From Apus apus (lineage: Eukaryota; Chordata; Aves; Apodiformes; Apodidae): DNA of 64,000 nucleotides. A program made the translations under genes and the position numbers. Numbering within the stretch: position 1 is the first letter of the stretch; each line of letters begins with the position of its first letter. The DNA is taken from contig NC_067282.1 of assembly GCF_020740795.1 (NCBI RefSeq), positions 173,816,274-173,880,273 of the forward strand, in the 5' to 3' direction. The notes beneath the pieces were generated by a model. That model was given only the letters and a program-made list of their open reading frames with translations. It searched no databases and was not told where the DNA came from. Shown piece after piece: positions 40,438 to 63,265 of the stretch.

Positions 40438-42120
40438 AAACTAATAAAGCATTATAAAAAGTCAGTACCATGGGGTAAGGAACACTATCAAGAGAAGTAT
40501 ATGGAACTGCCAGAGACAAAGCTTTTCTAGATATAATGTTTCAACAGGAAAAAAAAAGGAAGAACAAGCATGTTTCGTATAAAGTAAATGTTAATCTTTT
40601 TAACCCTTTTTGTATCTTTTCTTTTTTTATGTGGCATTTCTACACCATTCATTCGTTAAACAGCTGATAAATGGCAGCTAGTTTTCCCAAAGGACCTGCA
40701 TGCTCCTTTCCTGCTTATCCTTGAATATGCCTATCCCTGTGATGTGAAATAGGGATGTACTATATTCCCACTTTTGCAGATAGAGGACTGAGGAGCAGAG
40801 AGTGGATTAAATCTTCTAAGTACATTAAGACATCTTATTCTGAGCTACTGTGTGTTTGTCTAAGAGGTGTGTTTTGGACAGACATGTGCTGGCACTGCCC
40901 ATTCTCAAAGTCAGTCCAACCCATGGAACCCTTCGGGGTGCAGCAGAGGAGAACTGAAGCTTTGTTAGGCTGCCACATCTCATACCAGTAGGCATATGCT
41001 TGGTGTATTTTGAATAGATTGGGCAGAATGAACAGTGAGAAAACTGATGGTGTAGAGCCTGAGTTGCCCAAGTCCTGAGCTGTTCAGCCCTGCCCAGGTG
41101 ATGGCTGTGCCAGACAGGTTTCTCTGCACCTTGGGGACCTCCCCAGGGCAAGTGTCAGTACCTGACACACTGATGCAAGTTCTGACTGACACTCTGGTGC
41201 CTAAACTCTCTGCCAATGTTGTCTTAGAGGTGCATAAGATATGGCAGAAGAAGTATGCAGCAGAACCAGAAATGCAGTTTTTTTGTCCTAGACTAAATGC
41301 AGGACACCTGGAAAGAGCAGGACTAGGTGCATGGCATCTTCCTCTCACTGCCAGAAAAGAGTAAGAGGCTTACACTCTACTGGACCAGGAATCAATTTGT
41401 TTCACCTGCTTTTCATTCATTTTAAAAACTATGAAGTTCTTGTAAGCTTTCAACACCCATAGGTCTCCAAAGGCATGTTTTTCCTCTCGTGCAAATATAA
41501 ACCTTTATAAGAGTACTTCATCTTGATTGCTTCTAAAGAGTTGACTTTGCTCTAAGGGTCTAGGTAAGGTTGTCAAGTGCTGCAAAATATTATATACTGC
41601 TCAGACAGCACAAATAACAGTAATGCTCCCCTGCAGAGTCTGCTAATGAAAGGGAAATCTGATTGTTTTCACAGGCTGGTTTTAATGATACCTAGTTTAT
41701 ATGAACATATTGTTATTTTTATAAACAGAAATGCAGCAAAGGGACCCTAAAAATTAGTGGTGAAACTAAGTTATCAGTGGCTTTCTTTGCATATTTTATA
41801 AAAATTTGTTGGCTTCTAATATAGCAATGACCAAAATGCAAATGACCAAATCATGGTTAACACAAATGCAGTCAAGGACAGACCAGACAAATGCCTGTTA
41901 GGAAGAGCTTGCCCACATTTTCCAGATAGATCATCGGTCCAATAAAAGTGGTGCCCTATCCCTGTGTCCACCTCTTTTCCTTAGCTTACCATGGGCACTA
42001 CAACTATGCTTGCAGTCTCAGGAAGGACCCGGGTGCTGCTAACCCTACTGTGGGTTAGCTGTGTTCAGTGCTTCTCTGCTTCCAAGGAAAGCCTAGCTCT
42101 CTCCTCCATACCCACATTAG

Positions 42121-42232
42121 GTTGTTGTAGATAGCAATAATATCTCTCTTTATCCTTCTTCTCTGAAGGCTGACCAGGCCCAGCCTCCTCAACCTCTCTT
42201 TGTATGCAGCTCCTTGGATTTGCAGAATCTGG
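42121..42232 (-). repeat. Old CR1 ORF2 fragment
   Basis: Read on the minus strand, this translates in one frame to a decayed version of the CR1 C-terminal block: EERLRRLG-like, then LVSLQRRRIKRDIIAIYNN. The counterpart in the young copy at 11747-12625 reads [16 protein letters not shown]. It has no 3' tail and is an internal remnant. Confidence 0.75.
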
Positions 42233-43764
42233 GTGGGAATTCAAGGTGTTTCAGTTGCAGGAAATGCCATTACAATCCTGGACCTTAAACTTTTAAAAAC
42301 TGCGTAATAACCCCCTTTTTATTCTTTTGTTTTCTTTTTTTACTTTTATTTCTAAGGATAAAGCATGGCAACAGTCAGCTAATACTAAAATTATCCCTGC
42401 AAAAAAACCTTTCAAACCCTTTTAAAAAGTAGATTTGAACCTGTGTGGAGATGTGTGTGTAGGGGCAGGTGCTTTGAATGCAGCTGGTTTATCATCATTA
42501 GAATTACTCTCTCTTCTCATGTACTGGTGAAGAGTAGGTAGCAACAACTAAATGGAAAAATACACTTTTCTTTCCTCTACTGACTGACTGTATCAACAAC
42601 AACTAGTACAGAGTGAAAACTAAACTCAGAGCTTCAAAAAAATCTCCTGCAGCTTCAGAAGATAGTTTTTGAGCAAGAAGCAGTCAGACATAAGGTTCCT
42701 GTACCAAGAGGAAGGTAGTATGAGTCAGATAGCAGCAATTACTTTAGAATAAGTATATTACCATTATTTTTTATTTTAGCTTATAGGTGAAAGTGGGATT
42801 TCCTGATTGTAGAAAACAGGAAATTGTTAATGAAACATTTAACACAACCTCACGTTCTAAGAAAACAAGGCCAAAATGCAGAAAAAATGTGCTCAGGATT
42901 CTGGTAAAAGCATCTCCTGCACCTTCAGTACCAACCTTATTTCATTCTGTAAAGCCTTTTTGCCAACCTAGGCTCCAGGCATAGGCTGAGTGGCAGCTAG
43001 AGGGGCAGCAGTACAGCCTTGACCTGCTTTGACCAAGTCCAAAAGCTAGAGGCTGACCACTGCAGCACAAGTGTCCCAAGTGTGTGGGACAGCAGCTGGG
43101 GCAAAGGCAGGCAGCAGAGTGCTCTGGATGTCCCATCAGTGGCCCAGTGTTCCCCATGTTTATTTGACCTGAAGTACCAAGCTCTAGGCCAGCTTCTCTA
43201 GTTCACACAGCCAGACCAGCTCTTGATTGCTCTTCGCCTCAGACGAGGGCTTGGAGCAATAGCAGGTAGGTTTTGCCCTCTAAAGAGTGTTCTAGTGTTC
43301 AATATATATGGGACCTGCTGAGGTAATGAGTGTGGGAGCTTGTGCCTGGAGCACAGGGACCACTAAGCCCTATCCAGTGGCACTGCCACCACCACTAGCT
43401 CCAGTCCCTGCTGAAAACCTCTGTACTGGAAAAACCCGTCTAGCTATGGAAGATTATCTGGGGAAGGCCTTCTCTATGCAGGAAATGTGCCCTCGCATTG
43501 GTCATATCTGGAAATTTCCTATGTAAACAAAGGTACTGCACCACTTGGTGCCTCTGTGAGATGGTAGCTAGCCAAAAGGCACCAGAAGACAACTGTATAA
43601 TATACTGTCAGGGATAATATACCTCCACATTGATGCAAATGGACCCACCAACAGTGAAGGAAGAGCTGGTATGTGTTTTTTTGTTTGGTTCTTGCAGTAT
43701 TTTGTTGGGGCTTTTTATGTATGTGGTTTTCATTGGGTTTTTTTGGTTTATTTGGTTTATTTTT
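42233..43764. other. Intergenic, no gene recognised
   Basis: It contains short open frames without recognisable products. From about 43675 it runs into a G/T-rich low-complexity stretch that borders the CR1 cluster. Confidence 0.5.
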
Positions 43765-43830
43765 CTGTGAAGGTTGGATTCAGTGATCTCTGAGGTCCTT
43801 TCCAACCACAACTGTTCTGTGATTCTGTGA
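43765..43830 (+). repeat. CR1 3' tail fragment
   Basis: This is the last 66 or so bases of a CR1: GGTTGGATTCAGTGATCTCT, then GAGGTCCTTTCCAACC, then the tail GTTCTGTGATTCTGTGA. It is followed at once by the interior of a second CR1 in the same orientation, so the two are separate insertions or products of a rearrangement. Confidence 0.8.
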
Positions 43831-45343
43831 AGTATTGCAGGGGCTTGACACCAACAAATCAATGGATCCTGACAATATCTACCCAAGGGTGTTAAGAGCA
43901 CCGGATGCTGTTTTGAGGCCACTCTCCATAATCTTTGAGAATTTGTAGAGACCAGGGGACATCCCAGAAGGCCAAAAAAAGGCTAATGACACCCTCATCT
44001 ACAAAAAGGGCTTAAAGGAGGATGCAGGAGATTAGGATTACTTCAGTCCCTGGAAAAGTTATGGAATGAATCACCCTGGGGGCTATCACAAGTCAAATGA
44101 AGCACGTTTGGGAAAAGCCAGTACAGATTCACCAAGGGCAAACTGTGCTTGACAAATCTGATCACCTTCTATGACAAAGTAACCTTGGCTGATGCAGGGT
44201 CAACGGAGGACATAGTCTACCTAGATTTCTCCAAGGTTTCAATACAGTTCCCCACGACTCCCTCCTAGAAGATTGTTTCATTTTGGTCTTGACAAGTGGT
44301 CTGTATGGTGGCTGAGGAGCTGGCTGACAGGGCATACCCAGAGGGTGGTGGTAAATAGCTCCTCTCCAGACTGACAAATGGTCACAAGTGGGATGCCCCA
44401 GGGATCAATACTGGGCCCAAAGCTCTTTGGTATCTTCATAAGTGATCTGGATTATAGGATCAAGGGTACCCTGATGAAGTCTGCTGATTATACCAAACTG
44501 AGTGGGGAAGTAGGCACTTTGGATGGGAGAGTGACCCTGCAGGAAGAGCTGGCTAGAAGGCTGGAAGAGTTGGCTAGAAAGAACTTTATGAAGTTCAGCA
44601 AGGACTTACGAAGTTCAATCCAGGAGTACAGCGCAGGGTGGGATCTACCTCGCTGCTGAACAGCACTGTGGAAAGGGACCTGGGTGTCCTTTTGGACAAT
44701 AAGCTGAATGTGAGTGAACAGTGTGCTGCAGAGACAAAGATTGTCAACAGGTTGCTGGGTTGCATCAACAAGTTCATCACTAGCTGGGATAAAGAAGGCA
44801 TCATCCCACTCAACACTTGCCAGACCACACCTGGTATACTGTTCAGTTTTTGGTTCCCACAATACAAACAAGATGTGGACAGACTGGAGAGGGTCCAGAG
44901 AAGGGCCACAAAGATGACCAAAGGACTGGGAAGCCAGCAATATGAAGAAAGACTGGGAGAAGTGAATTTGTTCAGCCTGGACAAAAGAAGGCTTAGGGAA
45001 AACCTTATCACCATGTTTCAGTACTTGAAGGGTGGTTACAAAGAGGGAGACTCCTTTTCTGCAAGGAGTCACATGGAAAAGATGAGGGATAATGGGCACA
45101 AGTTACTCCTGGAGAGATTCTGATCAGGCACAAGAGGGAAATTTTTCACCATGAGAACAGTCAGATACTGGAATAATCTCCTCAGCGAAGTGGTGTATTC
45201 CCCAACACTGGACACTTTTAAGATTCAGCTGGACAGGGGGCTGGGCTGTCTTGTCTAGACTGTGCTATTGCCAAGAAAGGTTGGACCAGAAGAACCTTGG
45301 GGTCCCTTCAAACCTGATGTTCCATGACTCTATGATTCCATGA
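43831..45343 (+). mobile_element. Old 5'-truncated CR1 LINE, 1.5 kb, broken ORF2
   Basis: Conceptual reading gives CR1 reverse transcriptase blocks in order. A block resembling LDTNKSMDPDNIYPRVL starts near 43846. MPQGSILGPKLFGIFISDLD comes next at about 44390-44450. A damaged catalytic motif reads SADYTKL instead of FADDTKL near 44480. The C-terminal DVDRLERVQRRATKM and YEERLGEVNLFSLDKRR blocks follow at 44870-45000. Frames shift several times and stops occur, for example TAG after IIFENL near 43947. The element ends in GGTCCCTTCAAACC plus a CTATGATTCCATGA tail at 45343. It is inactive and older than the copy at 11731. Confidence 0.9.
44378..45123 (+). pseudogene. CR1 ORF2 remnants (reverse transcriptase palm to C-terminus)
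   Basis: Two overlapping open pieces cover motif B to the C-terminus: 44378-44659 (93 codons) and 44638-45123 (161 codons) in another frame. The join is a frameshift near 44640. The catalytic FADD has decayed to SADY, so the enzyme is dead even apart from the frameshift. The YLKGGYKEGDS and HKLLLERF features are shared with the minus-strand CR1 at 45765-46396, which places both in one older subfamily. Confidence 0.8.
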
Positions 45344-45764
45344 CTGTCCACCAGATATGTTCTAATCATGGCTGACTTGGCTTGCTCTGAGAAAAGGTAA
45401 ACAGGGGGTTGTGTGCTACGGTGGAAAAACTCCCTGATGAGCTGCAGAGTGCTCCACTGGCACTGGGATAATTTGTAGAATGGTCCCACAAATTATCAGA
45501 GAAAAAACAGTTTATTTAGCAGGGTTTTTTGTGAGATTGGTACAGACATAGTACATTTGACCTTTCTTTGCATATGAAAGAAGCTACTCTGGCTAGAGAG
45601 TATATGTAGCAGAGACAACCAAGCATGGGCATCATGTCTATCCCAAGGTTGTGCTTTCTTTTGCCCACTGTTTCCAACATCATAATAAAGAATTTAATCC
45701 TATTCTTTGCCACAAAACAAGAAAAACAAGAAAATATTTTTTCTTCTTTAAATTCTTCAGGTTC
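45344..45764. other. Spacer between two opposed CR1 copies
   Basis: About 420 bases of non-CR1 DNA without a recognisable gene. It separates two CR1 elements that lie tail to tail. Confidence 0.6.
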
Positions 45765-46396
45765 TCATAGAATCATAGAGGTTGGAAGGGACCTCAAGGA
45801 CGATCTAGTCCAACCTTTTTAGTTAATACTATATGGCTCAGCACCCTGTTAAGCTGAGACTTAAAACTGTCCAATGTGAGGGAATCTACCACTTTCCTTG
45901 GGAGACTATTCCAATGTTTGACTGTCCTCATTGTGAAAAATTTACCTGTGTCCAATCAGAATCTCCACAGGAGCAACTTGTGCCTGTTATCCCTTGTCTT
46001 TTCCGTGTAACTTCTTGTAAATAGAGAGTCTCCATCTTCTTGGTAGCCACCCTTTAAGTACTGGAACATGGTAATAAGGTCTCCGCTAAGACTTCTTTTG
46101 TCCAGGTTGAACAAACTCAGTTTTCTCAGCCTCTCCTCATATGGCAGGTTCTCCAATCCTCTAATCATCCTTGCGGCCCTTCTCTGAAACCTCTCTAGCC
46201 TGTCCACCTCCTTTTTGTAGAGCAGGGCCCAAAACTGAGTGCAGTACTCCAGGTGTGGTCTGACAAGCACCAAGTAGAGCAGGATGATGACTTCTTTATC
46301 TCTGCTGGTGATGCCCTTGTTGATGCAGTCCAGCATCCCATTGGTTTCTTTGCCTCTGCAGCACACTGCTCACTCATGTTGAGCCTTTGCCTAATA
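45765..46396 (-). mobile_element. Old CR1 LINE on the minus strand, 5'-truncated
   Basis: The + strand starts with the reverse-complement tail CATAGAATCATAGAGGTTGG and AGGGACCTCAAGGACGATC. It then runs through the 3' UTR into ORF2 sequence up to about 46396. On the minus strand, 46366-45956 is open for 136 codons. It reads through [33 protein letters not shown], and EERLRKLSLFNLDKRSLSGDL, all CR1 C-terminal blocks. The reverse transcriptase core is missing. Its protein is close to that of the + strand copy ending at 45343. Confidence 0.92.
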
Positions 46397-49300
46397 TTAG
46401 CAATTGCCAAGTTTTCTTTGGAAATAGTGATTTCAAATACAGCCATATTGAAGATAAGATAGAAAGGGCTGTGGATTATTTCTGTCAGGCTCACCTGCTC
46501 ATGAACCTTACACTGTCTGGCACCTTTGGGGCACCAGGTGCTGGGTCAGGGGCACTACTGAGCCCCATCGGTCCTAATGGCTCCATCCCTCTGTGCTCTG
46601 AGGAAAGACCCACTCAAGTACCCTGATGTAGCTACAGAGAGAATTGTGCCATATGGTTTAGTCTTAATGGGTATCAGACACAGACATTGATATTTATGGT
46701 GTTTGAAAAGGAAATTAACTCTGTTCTTGATTATTGGTTATTGGGGGTTTTTTATATCAGGTTCAAAAAATGTATCAGAAGTAATTTTCACAGCTGTTTC
46801 TTGTCTGTTACTACATCTGTTCCCAAAGCTCCCTGCTGTTTGTTTTATGGTTTGCAATCTTATTTTCATTTGTTTAAAGAAATGTTTTGTTGTTACATGA
46901 GACATCCACATGAACAGCAACACAATGAGGAAGCTGCCTGTGCTCATGGTCCTGTCAAGGCTGCAAAGCAAACAGGCACCTTCCCCAGCCCCTCCTGCAG
47001 CTCTGCTCCTCTCACCTGGCAATGGCATAGAGCAGTTTGGTGACAAACCATGACTCTTGCAGGCAATTGAGAACTGCTTTAAAACATTAAGGTCACCTAT
47101 TCTGTGTCATAGGCTTTAGAGGGAGAGCCTGTTTCCCTCAATAGACCAGCTGACGCAATGGAAAAGATGGGCAGCTCTCTGACTCAAAATCCCTTCAACC
47201 AGGCTGAATCCAAAAGTTTGTTAATTTTTCCACCAATTGCAATAGGTTTAAAGCAAGACAGGACCTCTTGCACCTCTTAATCTTTGGACTGTACTACTTT
47301 TGGCACTGTATGATGTGACGAGCTTTACAATCAGTTGCATTTTCATGGGAATGCAGAACTGAGGGAGACAGCGCTTATTTTTGTTACACTATTTGTTTGA
47401 GTCGATATTGGAACTAGGATTTTTTTTGGAGGTGAGAAACCATGAAATGGCACACCACACCCAGCTCTGATAGCAAGCAGGCAGAAGTCCTGCTGGTGGC
47501 AGAACAGGGTTGAGTTCCTGCAGCTTGTCACCCAGTCTGAGCTAAAGAGGACTGACGTGCTCCACAGGAAACTCTAAGAATTAAAAATTACATCCCCTCA
47601 CTTGCCTTCCTGTCTTCACACTCAGGCCAGTCTAAGGGTTTTAATCACCCAACCTACACGGGTGGGAGGGCTGGAGGGTTGCTTGGTTTTTTTTAATTAT
47701 GGTAATTATTTAATTGGATAAAAGTTTGTACTTTCTACAGTATTACAGGCAGATCACAGGTAATGAAATACTTCTCCACAGGTCTATATTGCTGTTAACT
47801 GAATAACATTTGTCTCTTGACACCTCCACAATTGCAATTACAGTAAGTATTTCAACTGGGAAACCAAGGCACAACCAGTTTGTTTGAAGGCACATGCTTC
47901 CAACCAGTTCCTGCCACACACCCCTCCCTCCAATTTCAAGACATAGCTCTGTAGTTGCAGAGGTGAGAGCAACATGGGAGCCCTTCACCATTTCTCCCAG
48001 CTCCTGTTTTCCAGGCTGTGCTACCACAAGTCTAATGCACACATATCGGTCAAAAATCAAAACTATTAAATAAAAGTATGATCAAGCCTGGGTGAAGCAT
48101 TTTGCGGACACGCATTTTGTAATAGCACTAAGCTCAGAGAGCAAATAGCTCTGGTAACTGAGATGTTTGCCCTCAGTGTGCTCCAATAAACTGATTTACC
48201 TTTCCTCTTTTTTTTTCCCCATTTTTTTAAAAAGAGCTGACGCAAGTTTGTCAAAGGGAGTTGTTGGGGTGTAGCAACTGTTGATTGGTTCATCTGATAC
48301 ACTCCCATTTGTCTTTAAATCACTGTCCAACTGCTCTAGGTTGCACATGAGCAAACTTCATTACAGGTGCAATTCCCAAAAGATTTAACCTGCTTAGAAA
48401 GGGAGCAAGAAAACCTGTTCAACTCACAGGTAAACCAAAAGCTTTTTTCTTTACACTGTTTGATCAATGTATTTTAGACACTGGCCACATCCTTAAATAT
48501 TGATAATTAGAAAATTGATTATTCTGTAAATATAAATGCAATTTGAAGGATGGGCTCCTTAAGATGTACTGACATGGTAATTTATGCTGGCAAGTATCTT
48601 TGGTATTTCTTCAGGAATTAAATTTAGTCTTTTCTTTTTTCTCTCTTTTTTTGTACAACAAATCAAAACCTAAGCAGCCAGAGAAGAACCAAAAGGTCTT
48701 TAAAATTGAAGAGGGAATAAAGAAATGAATGCTTGCTTTCTTTTGCAGTCCTTGGTTAACTTCTGGGATTTTTTTTTTTCAAGGCTCTAGATTTGCTTGG
48801 CTAAAATTCCTGTAAATAAATTAATTTGTGACAGCGAGCTTTGCATTTTAATTTTTTATTTCACAGTGATAGTGCTTTTTTCATTTTGAAATAGCTGCAC
48901 TGACAATAATATTATAAACTTGCTGTCATGAAGATGAAGAATACAGCAGATACCATGGCAGAGCTTACAAATCTGGATACTCCGAAATCCATGAAAACGT
49001 TAGTCACATTTGTGACCTGGCTTTATTTGCTCAATAGTTGTCCATTCTCTTAATATCTAAACTGCAGACTGGACAGAAATCAATAATGTTGTGAAATCAG
49101 AAGCCAAAAATTTAATCATTTTCTGAGTCATTTCAGAAAACAGTTGTTTAATAAAAGCTGCAGAAGAGTACCCTATCATTGAAAAGAAAACTAGTTTTAT
49201 AGGAATAAGTAATTTCTCTCTAATAATAGGTCGATCTCTTTTGCAAACAACATTTCCATTTTAATGTCATACTCTAGGAAGAATCTTTTTTGTTAAGCCA

Positions 49301-52300
49301 AATGCCACAGGAGGCAGAAAAACCAACACTGTATTGAAGCCAAGTTTAAGGAGGCTGTAGAGCTAAGAGATTTTTGTTGTATGTAAAAGGAGAAGACTCA
49401 TTTATTTTAACTAAAGGGGAAGAAAAGAAATGGACAGCTTTTTGTTACTTTCAAACTTAAATTCCTCTTTAGGGAAAGGAAGCCAGGCAGGTCATTATGT
49501 GTTTGAATGCTTGAGACAGGGTTTAGGCACCAAATTCAGAACTTTGAAGCAGGACGCCTGTAAGTCCAAGATAAAGCAGATGAGCTTTGGTGTTTCTTCT
49601 CTGATACAATGTGCTGAGCTTCTGGCAGGGCCAGCCCGAACATGGTGGCTGTGTCCTGTCATGCCATCATTGTCCTAGTGCCTGGCCTTCACCCAGAAGC
49701 AGAGGTCCAGCTGGCACCCTGCAGGGGTGCAACTGAGCACCCATCTATCAGCCCTGACAGTGGGTTTGGGCATGATACAGTGTGGAGCTTTAGTCAGCCT
49801 TTTATTTTTAAAAGAGCCAGCTAGTGCATTCTCTTTTTTCTAAATAACATCTCCCAGGTCAAGCCATGACCCAAGAGGCACAGGGGTATCCCCTTTCCTC
49901 CTTGGGTGAAGGGATGGCAACTCTGCCCCTTCTACATTACTCACCGGGAGCACACACTATCCGTACCTCAGCATCCTCCCAAGTCCTCCAGTGCCTGCAG
50001 CATTAGGAACATGAAGAAATGGATTTCCATAAACTAAGGGCCAGCTCTGCAAATTTCTGCCGAAGTTCGATGGCACCATTGGTTGTAATTACAGTTATTA
50101 GAGATTGCAGGATTCAAATCTAATACAGAGCCTGTTTCATGGTTCTCATCCTGCCCACATTTATGCCACTGGCTTTCAACAAATGGTTTGCAGACCCCTT
50201 GAGCTCTACTTTTCTCCTTCCTAGAAAGTGACAACTGCAAGAAATCAGGTTCTCAACAGATTTAATTCTGCCACCTCAGGCTTTGCACCTTGAACAAAGG
50301 ACATTTAGGAATTCACATATTAAAAATTAAACTCAAATCACTGCTTTTATGCAGTAAATCCACAGCTTCTTGAGGTGTCACCCATAAATCAGATTACTTG
50401 TGTAAATGTTTGACAGGACAATGTCCAGATGATTCTCTATGCTATAGTAGGTATTTACAGTCAATTTTTGCTCCCCTTTCCAAACTGTGTTTCCTATGCT
50501 ACACAGACTTTCCTCCTCAGCCTAATCTCTGTGTAACTTAACTCCTGGCAAATTTTTTGCTTACTTTTCCTCTCTTTTCCAGTTCTTTGAAGATTTGTGT
50601 ATTTTGGACTGCCTCTTCTGGAAAAGATGTTTCTCTGACAAGCATTAGGCAGTGCACACAGAGGAGACTTTATCCTTTACCAGAACAAGGATAAGTGCAG
50701 TCAGATTTGTCTGCCTGACTTTTACACCACAGATTAAAAATAAGTATTAAGAATTGGAAGGACTCTGTTCCTCAGACAAGGCAGTGTCTGCATTGGAGGA
50801 TGGTTCTGTGAATGAAACCATAGTTAGGAGGGCTCCGCTGGAGTTTTTTAACTATTTTTTTGTCTCCCGGAGTTATTCATATCCCCAGCGGGCAGCCCCT
50901 GGAATGTGAGTGCTGGCAGCTCTGCCCTGATGCCCGAGTCATTTGTCCCCTCACACACACGCTCCCTGTATGGCAGCAGAACGGAGTAAAGACAGCCAAG
51001 TTCTCTGGTAGGAAATCTCTTAATGCACTGTGATATCGCTTTTGCTTTTCACTTGTCTGGTCTGGGTGAATATTTTTAGCAAGAAGCAAGGAAGCTGACT
51101 TTAATTTCTGGCCTGGGTCAGTTTTAGCCTCCAGGATTGGTATTTAAAGTTTACATTTACATTTTAAGCACATGCACTCTAACATTTTGCCATTACAAAT
51201 ACATTTGTAGATGTTCTTAAGAACAGCATGTGATCAGTAGCAGAGGATAGTGAGGATCTGGGTCGCCAAGTGAGGACCTATGCATCCATAAATGCAAAAC
51301 CAATAAAAAGGCTATTCAATAATTGCAGGTTTAGTCTTACAAAAGGCCAGACACAGAAATTATTTGTTGTGGGGCTTTTTTCTGATGTCGTTATCACGCA
51401 GTGCTGGGCTGCAATTAGCAAATGATATTTATGAAAATGTAATGGATTCGGCCTGTGTGTGGACTGCAAGGTAGCAGGTAGAGTGCCAGGAGTCTGCAGT
51501 TCTGGCCCTGGGTGTGCCAGCAACGTTCTACCTGGTCTGTGCTCGCTCCTTTCACTGGTGTGCCCTTCTGATTCTGGGATGGAGCAAATGAATAAATTAA
51601 TGTAAATATGTATCTGCAGATGAGACTGTAACATGAAACTGCTGAAATCTCAGAGGCTAAATCCTCTTTGTAGCTTTTGTTTGTACAGTTTCCTTTGGGC
51701 CATAGAAATAGAGAGCTGAGTATTTATCCACATTATCTTTCTAACAAGGATAAAGATAGCCAGTGTAATATCCATGTAATAATTCATTGTGAGACAGACT
51801 AGCTGTGTGACAAGTAAGAATTAAACATAAATATATTTAAAAACAGAAAATGCTATTCCAGAATTGCACCTCCTAATTATCAAACAAGTGATTATTGAGA
51901 GAGATGTGCACCTCTGTCAGATCCAGAAAAAGGGAGTAATCTTAGAAACACTTAAATCTGTAACAACATTAATCTTAAAAGAAATGATTCAAAACACTGA
52001 GCTTTTCCCTAAAGAGTATGTATGTTTTGAAGCAGTGTTAGGAAAGCCTGGATGTACTCCATTTTTAACAGCAAGCACTTCTGCATCACCGAGACCTAAA
52101 AATTCAAAAGTAGCAGGTCAAGAAATATTATTTCTTGCTAGCTTTATAGTTTTGGCAGATGCTGGACATCTACTGTGCATCCCTTGTCCCCTGTACTCTT
52201 TACCATTTGAAGGGAGACAAAAGGGCCAAGTGCCGGCATATAAAAGGACATTCTGTTTCCCCAGAATTTTCCCAGTCTGCAACTGCTTCCCTTCTTAATG

Positions 52301-52393
52301 CTATTACAAAGAACGAACACAAACCAAACTATTTGCACTGGTTTATCTAATTTGAGGAAAACTCTAATGAGTTCTGTTGCATTTTGTTTGCAG
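46397..52393. other. Immediate upstream flank of SLC38A4
   Basis: Six kilobases before the first recognised SLC38A4 exon. At least one non-coding first exon must lie upstream of 52394, here or further away, but leader exons cannot be recognised by coding pattern. A 144-codon open frame at 51864-52298 has no recognisable domain and no credible exon borders. A small CpG cluster near 50836-50983 is noted separately. Confidence 0.5.
50836..51007 (+). promoter_or_regulatory. Candidate leader exon or promoter-proximal segment of SLC38A4 (weak)
   Basis: Six CpG dinucleotides fall between 50836 and 50983, while the surrounding DNA is CpG-poor. The segment is also richer in G/C than its neighbours. 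A donor-like CTCTG|GTAGGA lies at 51007/51008. It is about 1.4 kb before the first known acceptor. Strand and role are inferred from SLC38A4 only; no transcript evidence is available. Confidence 0.2.

Positions 52394-63265
<10,872 letters not shown>

Larger units (their letters stand above)
22091..42120. other. Twenty-kilobase gene-poor interval
   Basis: No coding exon, RNA gene or clear CR1 piece was recognised. The DNA is A/T-rich. It holds a 14-base doublet (22171-22198), an (AT)7 run (22549-22562), an AAT-type run near 32255-32271, a G9 run near 31766, and a T15 run (40423-40437). The part near 30760-30960 is richer in G/C but has no splice or coding pattern. The longest open frame (141 codons, minus, 32949-33374) has no recognisable domain. 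Confidence 0.5.

Noticed and set aside
41098-41364. An 88-codon + strand frame opposed by frames of up to 122 codons on the minus strand
   Set aside because: None of the three overlapping translations resembles a known protein. The segment is merely richer in G/C than its surroundings, which lengthens open frames by chance.
44488-45099. A 203-codon minus-strand open frame
   Set aside because: It is the antisense shadow of the + strand CR1 reverse transcriptase remnant at 43831-45343.
46687-47043. A 118-codon + strand frame rich in cysteine and phenylalanine
   Set aside because: A 102-codon minus-strand frame overlaps nearly all of it, no family is recognisable, and there is no exon-like border.
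51864-52298. A 144-codon open frame on the + strand just upstream of SLC38A4
   Set aside because: It has no recognisable domain, low-complexity or transmembrane pattern, and no credible splice borders. It sits next to the first coding exon but is not part of a SNAT protein, and antisense frames overlap its end. It was treated as chance.
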